64,000 nt of DNA from Liolophura sinensis (lineage: Eukaryota; Mollusca; Polyplacophora; Chitonida; Chitonidae), in assembly GCF_032854445.1 (NCBI RefSeq), contig NC_088307.1, positions 19,172,017-19,236,016 on the forward strand. The letters run 5' to 3'. This document shows positions 25,272 to 36,375 of this stretch, piece after piece. Numbering within the stretch: the first letter of the stretch is position 1; every line of letters starts with the position of its first letter. The notes beneath the pieces were generated by a model. That model ran no database searches and had not been told where the DNA came from. It saw nothing but the letters and a program-made list of their open reading frames with translations. The position numbers were made by a program, and so were the translations under genes.

Positions 25272-25547
25272 GGGGGCCTCCGTGGCTCAGTCGGTTAGCG
25301 CGCTAGCGCAGCGTAGTGACCCAGAAGCCTCTCACCAATGCGGTCGCTGTGAGTTCAAGACCAGCTCATGCTGGCTCCCTCTCCGGCCGTACGTGGGAAG
25401 GTCTGCCAGCAACCTGCGGATGGTCGTGGGTTTCCGCCGGGCTCTGCCCGGTTTCCACCCACCATAATGCTGGCCGCCGTCGTATAAGTGAAATATTCTT
25501 GAGTACGGCGTAAAGCACCAATCAAAAAAAAAAAAAAAAAAAAAAAA
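25272..25547 (+). mobile_element. SINE family 1, full length, best-preserved copy in the window
   Basis: Complete tRNA-like head (GGCCTCCGTGGCTCAGTCGG, GTTAGCGCGCTAGCGCAGCG), box B (GTGAGTTCAAGACCAGCTC), body, tail and a pure poly(A) run of about 23. It is bounded by a perfect 13-bp duplication, TCTATTACACATG, at 25259-25271 and 25548-25560. The head is tRNA-like but lacks a credible cloverleaf, so it is not annotated as a tRNA gene. It probably represents the youngest family 1 insertion here. Confidence 0.96.
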
Positions 25548-25600
25548 TCTATTACACATGCACCACACTCCACACAAATCTTCCACCATTTATGAGCAAT
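25548..25600 (-). repeat. Decayed 81/84-bp unit, right part, interrupted again by a MITE
   Basis: The minus-strand reading LLINGGRFVWSVVHV aligns with LVINGSETQSDVVHD of 27.5 kb. The unit breaks at about 25600, where TTAAAGGAAAAG begins, and resumes near 26092. Confidence 0.55.
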
Positions 25601-26091
25601 CTTAAAGGAAAAGACCTGTAAAAATCGACACAGGCATCATTTAAGACTACTTAAGACTGTGCAAAAGCATGCTTTCATTTATTTTTTTAGATTTTTGTGA
25701 AGAGGGTTAAAGGCGCTCAAACGTTTGACTTCTAAGGTGGACTTTATGGACCATACAGGAAATGTTTCCAACTATAATCATGACTCTGAATGTTGGAATA
25801 ACTCTTTTTACATGAGTGAAAGATTGCTGAAATAATGTTCTCAAAAATTCCTTCTTTCTGGTGAACATCAGGTAAAAAAGGTGATGTGACGTCAGAGTTC
25901 CTTGATGCCATCAATATGGCTCATAAAGTATGACCCCCCCAACGCCCACCCCCATAGAATTCAAATATTTGAATGTTTTTCAAAGACTTTCAAAAAAACA
26001 AAAAAAATCTAAAAAAAAAATAAATGAAAGTATTTTTATGCATACTTTGCAGTTGCCTGTCCGATGAACCTTACTTCATATTTTAGCTTTC
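25601..26091. mobile_element. MITE-like element (long-TIR family), inserted in the 81-bp array
   Basis: Left end TTAAAGGAAAAG..., then TTTCATTTATTTTTTTAGAT at about 25675-25695. The right end carries the inverse, TCTAAAAAAAAAATAAATGAAAG, split here as TCTAAAAAAAAAATAAATG + AAAG at about 26006-26030. The interior holds GTGATGTGACGTCAGAG. There are no coding frames. Sister elements are at 31118, 42631, 49151 and 50912. Confidence 0.65.
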
Positions 26092-27545
26092 TTTTACTGT
26101 AAGAATGCTCTCCTGTCCCGTAATACAGTATCATGTACCACATCCGACTGAGTTCTAGAACCATGATTAGCAGTCAAGTACATGTATGCCTTCCTGTCCC
26201 CTAATACAGCATCATGTACCACATCCCACTGAGTTCAAGAACCATTATTTGCAGTCAAGTACATGTATGCCTTCCTGTCCCCTAATACAGCATCATGTAC
26301 CACATCCCACTGAGTTCTAGAACCATTATTAGCAGTCAAGTACATGTATGCCTTCCTGTCCCCTAATACAGCATCATGTACCACATCCCACTGAGTTCAA
26401 GGACCATTATTTGCAGTCAAGTACATGTATGCCCTCCTGCCCTCTAATACAGCATCATGTACCACATCCCACTGAGTTCTAGAACCATTATTAGCAGTCA
26501 AGTACATGTATGCCTTCCTGTCCCCTAATACAGCATCATGTACCACATCCCACTGAGTTCAAGAACCATTATTAGCAGCCAAGTACATGTATGCCTTCCT
26601 GTCCCCTAATATAGCATCATGTACCACATCCCACTGAGTTCTAGAACCATTATTAGCAGTCAAGTACATGTATGCCTTCCTGTCCCCTAATACAGCATCA
26701 TGTACCACATCCCACTGAGTTCTAGAACCATTATTAGCAGTGAAGTACATGTATGCCTTCCTATCCCCTAATACAGCATCATGTACCACATCCCACTGGG
26801 TTCTAGAACCATTACTAGCAGTCAAGTACATGTATGCCTTCCTGTCCCCTAATACAGCATCATGTACCACATCCCACTGAGTTCAAGAACCATTATTAGC
26901 AGTCAAGTACATGTATGCCTTGCTGTCCCCTAATACAGCATCATGTACCACATCCCACTGAGTTCAAGAACCATTATTAGCAGTCAAGTACATGTATGCC
27001 TTCCTGTCCCCTAATACAGCATCATGTACCACATCCCACTGAGTTCTAGAACCATTATTAGCAGTCAAGTACATGTATGCCTTCCTGTCCCCTAATACAG
27101 CATCATGTACCACATCCCACTGAGTTCTAGAACCATTATTAGCAGTCAAGTACATGTACATGTATGCCTTCCTGTCCCCTAATACAGCATCATGTACCAC
27201 ATCCCACTGAGTTCTAGAACCATTATTAGCAGTCAAGTGCATGTATGCCTTCCTGTCCCCTAATACAGCATCATGTACCACATCCCACTGAGTTCTAGAA
27301 CCATTATTAGCAGTCAAGTACATGTATGCCTTCCTGCCCTCTAATACAGCATCATGTACCACATCCCACTGAGTTCTAGAACCATTATTAGCAGTCAAGT
27401 GCATGTATGCCTTCCTGTCCCCTAATACAGCATCATGTACCACATCCCACTGAGTTCTAGAACCATTATTTGCAGTCAAGTACATGTATGCCTTCCTGTC
27501 CCCTAATACTACATCATGTACCACATCAGACTGAGTTTCAGAACC
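26092..27545 (-). repeat. Tandem array, 81-bp unit, about 18 copies, open on the minus strand
   Basis: Period 81 bp = 27 codons. One minus frame stays open for 240 codons (27686-26964) and another for 103 (26870-26559); each unit reads DVVHDAVLGDRKAYMY then LTANNGSRTQW. A 6-bp (ACATGT) expansion at about 27150 adds two codons without breaking the frame. Units differ by a few bases, several synonymous. Decayed units flank it on both sides. No signal peptide, splice sites or promoter were identified, and an 81-bp unit stays open trivially if one unit is open. It may be a minisatellite descended from a protein repeat, a live repetitive exon, or plain satellite. It lies on the strand opposite to HS2ST, upstream of its first exon found here. 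Confidence 0.9.
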
Positions 27546-27880
27546 ATTTATAACCAATCCTTCTGTACAGACCAAATCTTCGTTCCTGCCAAATTGAGTA
27601 TCATAAACTTTATCTAGGACTGTGTACAAGCAATTCTTCTCTTGAACAAAACTATCTCTAGCTTGATATAGTAGCATACACAACATGCAGATGGCCCATA
27701 TCTTGGGTGTTTTTGAGACCAGAGTTACTTTTCCTCTCTAATACATTCTGAAGACTTCCATAAATCTTGGGTCTTTTTCAAGCATATTTTCCCAAGACCA
27801 GAACTGTCTTCCCTAAAACAGTATCATATACACCCTTATGTGTGTTTTGAACAGCATGACTTATAAATAGCTCTCTTTCC
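27546..27880 (-). repeat. Decayed units of the 81/84-bp array (right outliers)
   Basis: On the minus strand: RELFISHAVQNTHKGVYDTVLG in two pieces (RELFISHAVQNTHK at ~27870-27830, GVYDTVLG following), then HLHVVYATI near 27690, then LYTVLDKVYDTQFGRNEDLV and INGSETQSDVVHDVVLG. The recurring pattern is N-x(4-8)-V-[VY]-[YH]-D-[TA]-V-L-G every 27-29 codons, with frameshifts and stops between units. Confidence 0.6.
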
Positions 27881-28419
27881 CATCCCCCTCCCACTATACA
27901 CTACATTTAATGACATTAAATCATATCTGCGTCTGACACACTTCACAGCTCAGAATGCTGGGAGGATATGAGGGTCATGGGTGCGGGGTGAAACTACAAA
28001 GATCCCATGGGTGCAAGGTTAGATCAGGGTCATCAGCTGGAATTAAAACCATAACAGTGTGATCTGATATCCCGGGAAAGCAATTTGCCAGTTGCCTGAT
28101 TTGAAACTGTAAAGTCACTTTAAAGGAGTAGGTTTTGATGTCTGATGAAATTTGGTGGATACTTACATGCGTACAGATAAGCTTACAGGTTGTTGCACAT
28201 GGACACAAGTGTTAATAGCTTTTACTAATCTGGTGATAGCCTGATCACAGGTACATGTGTTCTTGGAGCAGTTTACTTCTGTACTGTTACTACTATTATT
28301 ACTACCACTATGTAACTACTACTGTAGTTCTGTTTCCGATTTTCATTAATACAAAACCATTTGATAACATTTAGTAACTCTGCTTTTACCCAATTCCAGC
28401 CTGGACAACTAATAACTCT

Positions 28420-29590
28420 AATTGTGATCAACAAGTAAACTTCTACTTTTAGCCAGTTCTAGTCTGATTGACTAGTACATATAACTCTACTTTTAGTCAA
28501 TTCCAGTCTGATTGACTAGTAACTCTACTTTTAGCCAATACCAGCCTGATCGACAAGCAACTCTACTTTTGTCCAATTCCAGCCTGATTAACAAGTACAT
28601 GTAACTTTACTTTTAGCTAATTCCAGCCTGATCGACTAGTAAACTTCTACTTTTAGCCAGTTCTAGTCTGATCGACTAGTACCTCTACTTTTAGCCAATT
28701 CCAGCCTGAAGAACTAATAACTCTACTTGTAGCCAATTCCGGCCTGATTGACAAGTAAAGGTCTACTTTCAGCCAATTCTAGTCTGATCAACTGGTATCT
28801 CTACTTCTATCCAATTCCAGCCTGAAGAACTAACAACTCTACTTGTAGCCAATTGTAGCCTAGTCAACTAGTAACTCTACTTTTGACCAATCCCAACCTC
28901 ATCAGCTAGTACATGTAACTCTACTTTTAGCCAATTTCAGCCTTATTGACTAGTAACTATTTTTTGCCAATTCTAGCCTGATAGACCAGTACGTGTAACT
29001 CTACTTTTGGCCAATTCCAGCCTGATTAGCTAGTACATGTAACTCTACTCTTAGCCAATTCCAGCTTGATCGACTAGTAAACTTGTACTTGTAGCCAATT
29101 CTGGCCTGATCGGCAAGTAAAGGTCTTTTCAGCCAGTTCTAGTCTGATCAACTAGTAACTCCTCTATTAGCCAATTCCAGCCTGATCAACTAGTAACTCT
29201 ACTTTTGGCCAATTCCAATCTCATCAGCTAGTACATGTAACTCTACTTTTAGCCAATTTCAGCCTTATTGACTAGTAACCAGCTTGATCGACCAGTAGCC
29301 AGTTCTAGTCTGATCGACTAGTACCTCTACTTGTAGCCAATTCCAGCCTGAAGAACTAACAACTCTACTTGTAGCCAATTCCGGCCTGATCGACAAGTAA
29401 AGGTCTACTTTCAGCCAGTTTTAGTCTGATCGACTAGTAACTCTACTTTAAGCCAATTCCAGCCTGATCAACTGTAGCTCTACTTTTAGCCAATTCCAGC
29501 CTGATCAGCTATTAACTCTATATTTGGCCAATTCTAGCCTGATCGAGTAGTAACTCTACTTTTGGCCAATTCAAGCCTGATCAACAGAAA
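28420..29590. repeat. Tandem array, ~38-41-bp unit, about 29 copies
   Basis: Units of the form CTACTTTTAGCCAATTCCAG + CCTGATCGACTAGTAACT. Some carry an extra ACATGT, a motif also expanded in the 81-bp array. Divergence between neighbours is high (10-25% by eye), so it is older than the 81-bp core. No frame is open throughout. Confidence 0.92.
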
Positions 29591-29682
29591 ATTTGTGCAT
29601 TCCCCCACTCACACTGTGGGGCCTTAGTGACAGTAATGCATGAGCATTGCTCACACCAGAACAGGATCCCAAAACGTTTTCA

Positions 29683-29743
29683 CCGTCCCGGATAGCACAG
29701 TTGTTGAGCACGATGTTAAACCCCAATCACTCACTCACTCACT
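29683..29743 (+). mobile_element. SINE family 2 remnant: head fused to tail
   Basis: GGATAGCACAGTTG (head of the family seen at 32059 on the minus strand) runs directly into GAGCACGATGTTAAACCCCA and (ATCACTC)(ACTC)n. The ~200-bp body is missing, so this is an internally deleted copy. Confidence 0.65.
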
Positions 29744-30058
29744 CAAAACATTTCCCAGAATTAGTATGGCTTTTATAGATACATGGTCCAGCATATCCAT
29801 TTCATGTTTCAATGAAGGCATTTTTATACCCATAATTTTCATCTAGAATCCACTCAGACATTTGAAAGGTCTAAACGTAAGATGGGACTAAAGTTTATAA
29901 ACATTGTCAATTTATGTCGCAAAATTTTTATTGATCAATTTAATCTTCTGTAGGATGTTTTGTACATGTATTTTCAACTCCTTCCCAATTTTAGTCCAAA
30001 CTATGGGATCTTAAAGGATGCCCAAATTTATATTAGCAGGATATAGTTATATGTATAT

Positions 30059-30232
30059 GTCTGTAAGACAATTTTAATCCTATTCTAACAGTGTAATGAC
30101 CTTTTGATTTGGTAGTTCAGTTTAGGAATAAGTTACTGAGGGATGTCTGTAAGACAATTTTAATCCTATTGTAACAGTGTAATGACCTTATGACTTGGTA
30201 GTTCAGTTCAGGAATATGTTACTGAGGGATGT
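30059..30232. repeat. 86-bp direct tandem duplication
   Basis: CTGTAAGACAATTTTAATCC at 30061 recurs at 30147, and the following ~85 bp (GTGTAATGACCTT..., GGTAGTTCAGTT...) are repeated with a few changes. Two copies only. Confidence 0.9.
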
Positions 30233-31117
30233 TTATTTTTCACATAGTCCATTAGGGCAACATGCTGAGGGTAGGGTGGTTAAGATAATCTCAGATTGAA
30301 AATGGCCTTCAGAAGTATGCCTCAAGCTGATGCTGTGCTGGGTAAAAGCAAAGGGGAAGCAATGTTTGTAATGGAGTGATGAAAACAAGGCCTGCTGTGT
30401 TGATGAGGCACATTAAGGTTGAGAGATGAAGTATGCTGTCAGAGGGGGGATATCGCAGAGATGGAACAGCCAGCCTCTCTGTGGTGATCCCATGGCAATC
30501 AGTCTCTTTCACCACAGGAATCCTCTGATAGTTTTTCCCATCAACCTGGGCCCTTACTACATTTCCTGGAATCGTCTGCAAAGTCGGGGTTTACTGAGGG
30601 CAGAAGAATTCTGCTATATGCATAACTTCTAGTTTGTCTTTTTTGGTAACTTGCATTAATGATTAGTAAGAATTACCTGGCACTTGAGTATACATATTTT
30701 TGCGTTCCCTGTTGAATGCTGAATATCTAAACACTTTTTATCTCCGGTAAGATGCTGACTGCATATTCATGTAGCACATTGTCTTCCAGTACTTAAAATT
30801 TATTATCTATAACGAGGATGAAAACACGATGAAAGTTTGTCTCCATCATTTCGAGTTAATCTTTGTTGAGTTGCTCTGAACAAAAACATAAATATATACG
30901 TAACTTGCACATAGACTCAGTACATGTGCTGTCACTCAAGAAATGGTTTGGAAGAATCAGACATGAAGCCTAGAATATAATTGTTAGAAGCAGCTTTAAA
31001 GAGTCTGCTTTAGTACGGCCTGAGTGGCCGAGTTTATGTACTAGTGGCCTTTTTTTAATGCGGTATAAGTACCACTTTATATCCAATCAGTTAACAAAAC
31101 TGGTAGTCAAGGGTCCC

Positions 31118-31587
31118 AATAAAAACAAAGAAACCAATGTGAAGTATATGTCAGATGAAAGACCATTTAAGACTGACTTCAAGAATAGCTGGATTTATTT
31201 TTTTAGAATTTTTTCCACCCAGTAAACTGTATTTGAAACTTGGAATTCTACTGTAGCCTTTTCTGACCATATTTTAGGACCAGTGACGTCACATCAGGTG
31301 TTTGCCACTCACAGACTGCAAGATTTCATTATTCACAGATAGATTTATTAATATATTCGCTAAATGGACCTTGAAAGGAACTATTTCAAGCATAAAAGAA
31401 AAATTGATGTGATGTCACTGATACCCTCTCGGTCACTACTGACAACCAGAGAATCTGATGTTTTAAACCCATTGTACTTGCTTGGAAAAATTCTAAAAAG
31501 ATAATTCAAACTATTTTCCTCTGGACAGTTTGTTTTAATGGTTTATTCATCTAATATACTTCATTTTAGTGTTTTCTTAGTCTTTAA
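31118..31587. mobile_element. MITE-like element (long-TIR family)
   Basis: Left AAAGAAACCAATGTGAAGTA, TATTTTTTTAGAATTTTTTCC; right, as the inverse, TAAGAAAACACTAAAATGAA ... TCTTTTTAGAATTTTTCC. The imperfect inverted repeats are about 90 bp long. The interior contains GTGACGTCACATCAGG and GATGTGATGTCACTGAT. No coding frame. Confidence 0.6.
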
Positions 31588-31818
31588 CATGATTTCCGTT
31601 TGTGGGAAAAGATTAAATAGGAGTATTTGATAGATGAGCAAATTTGTAATAGATGAGTAAATTTGTAATAGATGAGCAAATTTGTAATAGCTGAGTGAAT
31701 TTGTAATAACTGCAACATTCTTTGTAATGTTTAATGCCATGCACTCAGACCACTTGTTAGGTGAAATGTAAATTATGAGGTAGGATGCACGAGTTAAACA
31801 ATGTGTGGGATATAAAGA

Positions 31819-32065
31819 TTAAGGGAGTGCTTGGGGTTTAACGTTGTGCCTAACAACTTTTCAGTCATATGAAAATGAAGGAATCCTTAGGGGACATGTA
31901 ATGTGCCTCGTTGATGCAGTACGGATTTCCACCGCTCTTTAATCTAGTGCTGCTTCACTGAAACGCCTTACCGAAGGCAAGTAAGCGGCCCTGCCCGAGC
32001 CATTATGCTGATATGGGTCAACCAGTCGTAGCACCATCTACCAACTGTGCTATCGGGGCAAGTTA
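31819..32065 (-). mobile_element. SINE family 2, near full length, with target duplication
   Basis: Read on the minus strand: GCCCCGATAGCACAGTTGGT (tRNA-like A box), body with GCCGCTTACTTGCCTTCGGT, AAAGAGCGGTGGAAATCCG and CTAAGGATTCCTTCATTTTC, and tail ACGTTAAACCCCAAGCACTC. A perfect 11-bp duplication GGATATAAAGA lies at 31808-31818 and 32066-32076. Confidence 0.9.
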
Positions 32066-32204
32066 GGATATAAAGAACAGAAGAGAACACAGCTAACTTT
32101 TAGATGACATAACAAGACTGAGCATAATCTTCCTGTCCTCTCAGGGACCAATATTCAGTCCCATTCCCAGTGATCTGTTTCCCAGTTTTCAACCACAAAT
32201 ACCT

Positions 32205-32465
32205 GGCCAGTTGGGGACTGATTTCCCAAATACTGCTGGCCAGTTGGGGACTGATTTCCCAAATACTGCTGGCCAGTTGGGGACTGATTTCCCAAATACT
32301 GCTGGCCACATGGGGACTGATTTCCCAAATACTGCTGGCCAGTTGGGGACTGATTTCCCAAATACTGCTGGCCAGTTGGGGACTGATTTCCCAAATACTG
32401 CTGGCCACATGGGGACTGATTTCCCAAATACTGCTGGCCACTTGGGGACTGTTTTCCTAATTGCT
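32205..32465. repeat. Minisatellite, 33-bp unit, about 8 copies
   Basis: Unit GGGGACTGATTTCCCAAATA + CTGCTGGCCAGTT; two variants alternate (CCAGTT and CCACAT). Because 33 is divisible by 3 and the unit lacks stops in most frames, long frames appear on both strands (11-residue QQYLGNQSPTG on the minus strand). No flanking splice or start signals favour any of them. Confidence 0.93.
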
Positions 32466-32522
32466 GCTGCACACTTTTCAGATATGCACACCTCTCTATT
32501 ATTGCTTGAACAATGGGTGTAA

Positions 32523-34670
32523 GGTATAATATGATGGGTGATGGTTCGTGCGTTTCATTTTCATGAACTTAAATAAATGTATGCATTCACAGGTATTTAT
32601 TCCAGATACTTGTAATTGTGACCTAGGATATATACTAGTAAATACATGTAACTCTAAAGTACACAGCTAGTACTTAAAAATCATAGCTCTCTGTTACCCT
32701 CCCCCTCCCCCCCCCTCGAACAAATGCACTTTTATATTAAAGTTTGCTCAAGAATGTGCCCACAGACCCTTTCTGGCTTTATGGCTTAGTCAAGACAGTC
32801 AGTGGTTAAAAGTAGTCCTTGATCAGTAAAGCACCTATTGCTCTGCCTTAGTTGGCCTTGTACATACAGCTTCATTTCGTTTTCCGAAAGCGGAGTAGCT
32901 GATGGGGGGAAACTCCCATCAGTTCTGAGGAATTCACTCGGTGCCTATTAACGAGTAGCACCAATGTTTTCAACAGGTACTCTTTGCATTCAATTGTGTA
33001 AACATAAGATCAAAACCAACTGCCTAAATATTGTCATGTGCGAATGGGTTTCCATGACAACCTGGAGGCAAAGGCGCAGATTGGCTGGCGGATGTCTTGT
33101 GTTCTTTGGTTGACGGCTCCATTTTCTCCCTGCCGTGTTTATTTTCTCCAATTTTCTGCCGACACCCTGCCCAAACATCTTCCACCTGGACCTGTCTGCT
33201 GGTTTTGGCCAGCTGTAGCCTGTCCTGAGAGTCAACTTTATCTTGGTGTTTTCCTTGTTCCACCTGCCCAACCACAACACAACCCAGCACCCCCTGATAA
33301 GAACAAACAACTTAATTAAGGATTTATCTGGCTGTGCCCTGGTTTATCTTATCTTTGGAATAGAATTAATAACTTTATGCACAATGTTTTCTTTTATTAT
33401 GGCTGATGGTTAATTTGTTTGGAAGGCAAGATAAGTAAGAAACAAATTTTACTTATTTCTTTATATAACTTTAAGTAGGAGCAGCTTTATCACATATCAC
33501 AAAGTACAGCAGGAGCTTGTGTCACACCTCCGGCTTCAAAGCCTGCATCCAATAATGGTTCAAGAAATGATTAGGGAGTATTGTGTTACTATAACTGATG
33601 TAATCTTGCCTTTGAAGTCTCATTTTCTGACATTTGCAGAGGTGGATATCCATGTACGTGAAACAAAGATTATTTGAATAAATGCATATTATGGTGATTA
33701 CTCAATCCATGTTAGGTATTAATTAATATTCATAAATAATCAGGTGGCATCTCAAAAAGCTCTCAATTATGTATTGAGCTTAAGGTTTGAGTTGATGCAT
33801 CTCCTCCAAGGGAGCTGTTTGGTGGTGACCTTACTACATATACATGTACCAAATATGGTGTGAAAAATGTGTTTTAACGATGCTTATGAAACTCCATTTT
33901 CCTTTTGTACATGGAGTTTTCAAGAGTTTTAATCAAATTTAGAAAATAATGGATACAACTGTGTTCTTTGTATCTGTGTTAAACATGGTGTATATTGAAA
34001 ATTGGAACCTGTCCTGTCAAGCCATCAACCCTCATTGAATTACATATGCATTGTTTTTTTTAAATGTGTTTCAGTCATGATACCGAGCTAAACATTTGGA
34101 TAATGTCAAAAGCTTTATGAATTGGTATCACTTTACAAATTTCTGCCAAAAATATGGATAAAGTGTGTGCTTTGAAAAAACACACTGCACTGAAATTGTA
34201 CACGTTTGTACATCTTGTGCACTGCAAACATACATGTATGTTTATTCTATCTTGGTGTACAATTTGAATACTGATTTCACTCGTCGAGAACATACATTGC
34301 ATTTTACCAGCGACAGTGAAAACTGTTGACTTCTCTTTGCATGATTCTGTCCTATTTTTGTACTTTATATACTTTCTTAGTCCTTTGGTGGTTTGTGTCA
34401 TACGTCATTTTGGGAATTGGCCTGGCAATTATTGGCCTGAAACGTCCTTACTGGTTGATGGCTGGTACACAAATGTCTGTTTTGACACATAAATTTAAAC
34501 TTTGAAAAATCTGCATGCTGGGTGAATTCTATTTACACCTTCATTGTGTGTTTCTATGTCAAAACCTTGCAAGACCTGACATTGTATCAGTTTATCAGAT
34601 ACTACTCTACACGCATAACCATTTGATATTCGTTCAAATCGTGTATTGCTTCTTTTTTGGTATTTTCCAG
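32523..34670. other. Non-coding stretch, probably intron of HS2ST
   Basis: Sequence upstream of the first recognised HS2ST exon. C-rich tract at 32700-32717. I looked here for the exon with the catalytic HGH motif that should end two bases into an Arg/Lys codon and did not find it. The polypyrimidine tract TTCTTTTTTGGTATTTTCCAG ending at 34670 (21 bases written as TTCTTTTTTGG + TATTTTCCAG) serves the next exon. Confidence 0.5.
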
Positions 34671-34809
34671 ATTTGGAGTTCAAAAGAAACCAATATTTAT
34701 CAACTTGATTCGAGATCCTTTAGACAGGCTTGTATCATATTACTATTTCCTGCGCCATGGCGATGACTTTCGACCTCACCTGAAAAGGAGAAAGGCTGGT
34801 AATAGAGAG
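34671..34809 (+). CDS. HS2ST1: Heparan sulfate 2-O-sulfotransferase, exon with the PAPS 3'-phosphate site
   Basis: HS2ST is a Golgi type II membrane enzyme that moves sulfate from PAPS to the 2-OH of iduronic (or glucuronic) acid in heparan sulfate. This 139-bp exon (1 base + 46 codons, [16 protein letters not shown] ... KAGNRE) sits between TTTTCCAG and the donor GTGAGT. It aligns with human residues 151-196. [20 protein letters not shown] is the 3'-phosphate-binding segment, with Arg and Ser equivalent to human R164 and S172. The basic RRK that follows matches R189-R190-K191, in the substrate-binding region. It starts in phase 2, finishing a codon ending in A (Arg or Lys, as in human AKFG), and ends in phase 0. 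The N-terminal half of the enzyme is not in the window. Next exon is 12.5 kb downstream. Confidence 0.96.
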
Positions 34810-36375
34810 GTGAGTTTAATAACAGTAAATGAGTTTTAATAACAACAAAACGGCAAGCTTTCGAAGTAACGCTTTTTATATACTTGGCATTTCAGTTTCT
34901 CCATTGTTATTATTGCGAATGGGGAGAAGATTTCAATGAAACAGATATGTAATGTGGCAAGCATGCTGCCGCCAGGTTAAAATATAGGCTGCTGAGTGAA
35001 AATTAGCACCCAGCTCCCGTGTAAGGCGAGATCCGGCGACATTTCAGTTAAAAGAATGGTGGCCTTCTGAAATGCAAATGTGACTTATTCAGATTCATTC
35101 CTTTTGAGGAAGAGCTGAAATAATTTATTCTAGAGTGTGATGGCAAGTTGTTATACATGTACATATACTTGTACCATAATCCATGACAGATTTCGACTGA
35201 AACGAATACCTTTATGGTCACGTGATACCAGAAACAGCATCAGCCAACAGAAATACACACTCCGGACAAACTGTAGTTGTATTATGCATTAGTTTGTATA
35301 CTTTAGCCTTTTGAAATATATACAGGGTTTACATACACACTGGTGCCTGTGTGGTATGTTTGTCGTGTTGTTGTTGTTTCAAACAGGAGTCTACTTACTG
35401 CGTAGAGATAGGAGGTGCAATTGGCCGTAGAATTGTTTTTTCGTACACATTTTTCTCTTCGTTTGTAATGTATCATCATTTGTCTTGTGCGTATGTATAT
35501 AGCTGGTGGTTTGGTGGTGTAGCTATTCTAAGTTGAACAACACCTGAACACGTGGTGACACCCTTCAGCCTTGCATCAAGTATAGAGACTATACCAGGGA
35601 CTTAATGAGTTGAGGCTTCATAAGAGGTTGTCTAGCTATGCAAAAACGCAAAAATGTAAACAGAATTCGTTGGGGGGAAATGAATGATGTAGGCCTATTT
35701 ATGCATGCTGACAAACCAGTGATAGTATTTCACCTGGATATATATCTATATTGTACTGTCTTAATTTTTCTGTTCGTAAATAAGTAGACTCCAGGTAAGG
35801 CCCTGCTGATGTCATTATTTCTGAGTAATGGAGAGTGATTGACACAAACTGCAGAAGTGTTACCAATTCAATTAAACACCCAAGGCAAATCGTGTGCGTG
35901 TAGCTATATAAAAATATATCCCTGTCTGTGTTGTAATATAGGCCTAAAATCAAAAAGTGAAGAAAACACCTATATATAGGCCTACCTTGAAATTTGCATA
36001 CAGTTACAAGTAGGTGTATTGGCCTAAATGCAAACATAATGATTTCGAGTTGTGTGACTAGAAAATTAGCTCAACATTGCAAGGAGCTTCATATTGGAAA
36101 ACCTGCAGAGATGATCAATCTTGTCACTGTTGGTAATAAGTCAGGGCGAAATTAATGTTTATCAAAGAGTTCCATATGGTTTGTGAAAAGGTCTCCTGCT
36201 GTTCATTTATACTTACGTCTTTATCGCATAAAATTTACCAAAAAAATGTACATGCATTCACCTGTATACAGACATGACCAAATCAGCGGAGAGTATGAGC
36301 AGCAAACGCAGATTGATTGCATGTGGATGACTTTGCTACATGTTCATATATCTGCACATTTTATTGTTTAAAATT

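Noticed and set aside
25272-25350. tRNA gene at the head of the full-length SINE (and at the other SINE heads)
   Set aside because: A- and B-box-like sequences are present but the stems do not pair as a functional tRNA would, and the sequence continues into the SINE body.
26092-27545. CRISPR array
   Set aside because: Units are directly adjacent without variable spacers, and the sequence is eukaryotic; it is a tandem array.
31010-31075. Possible tRNA (GGCCTGAGTGGCCGAGTTTA)
   Set aside because: A-box-like word only; no B box or acceptor stem at the right distance.
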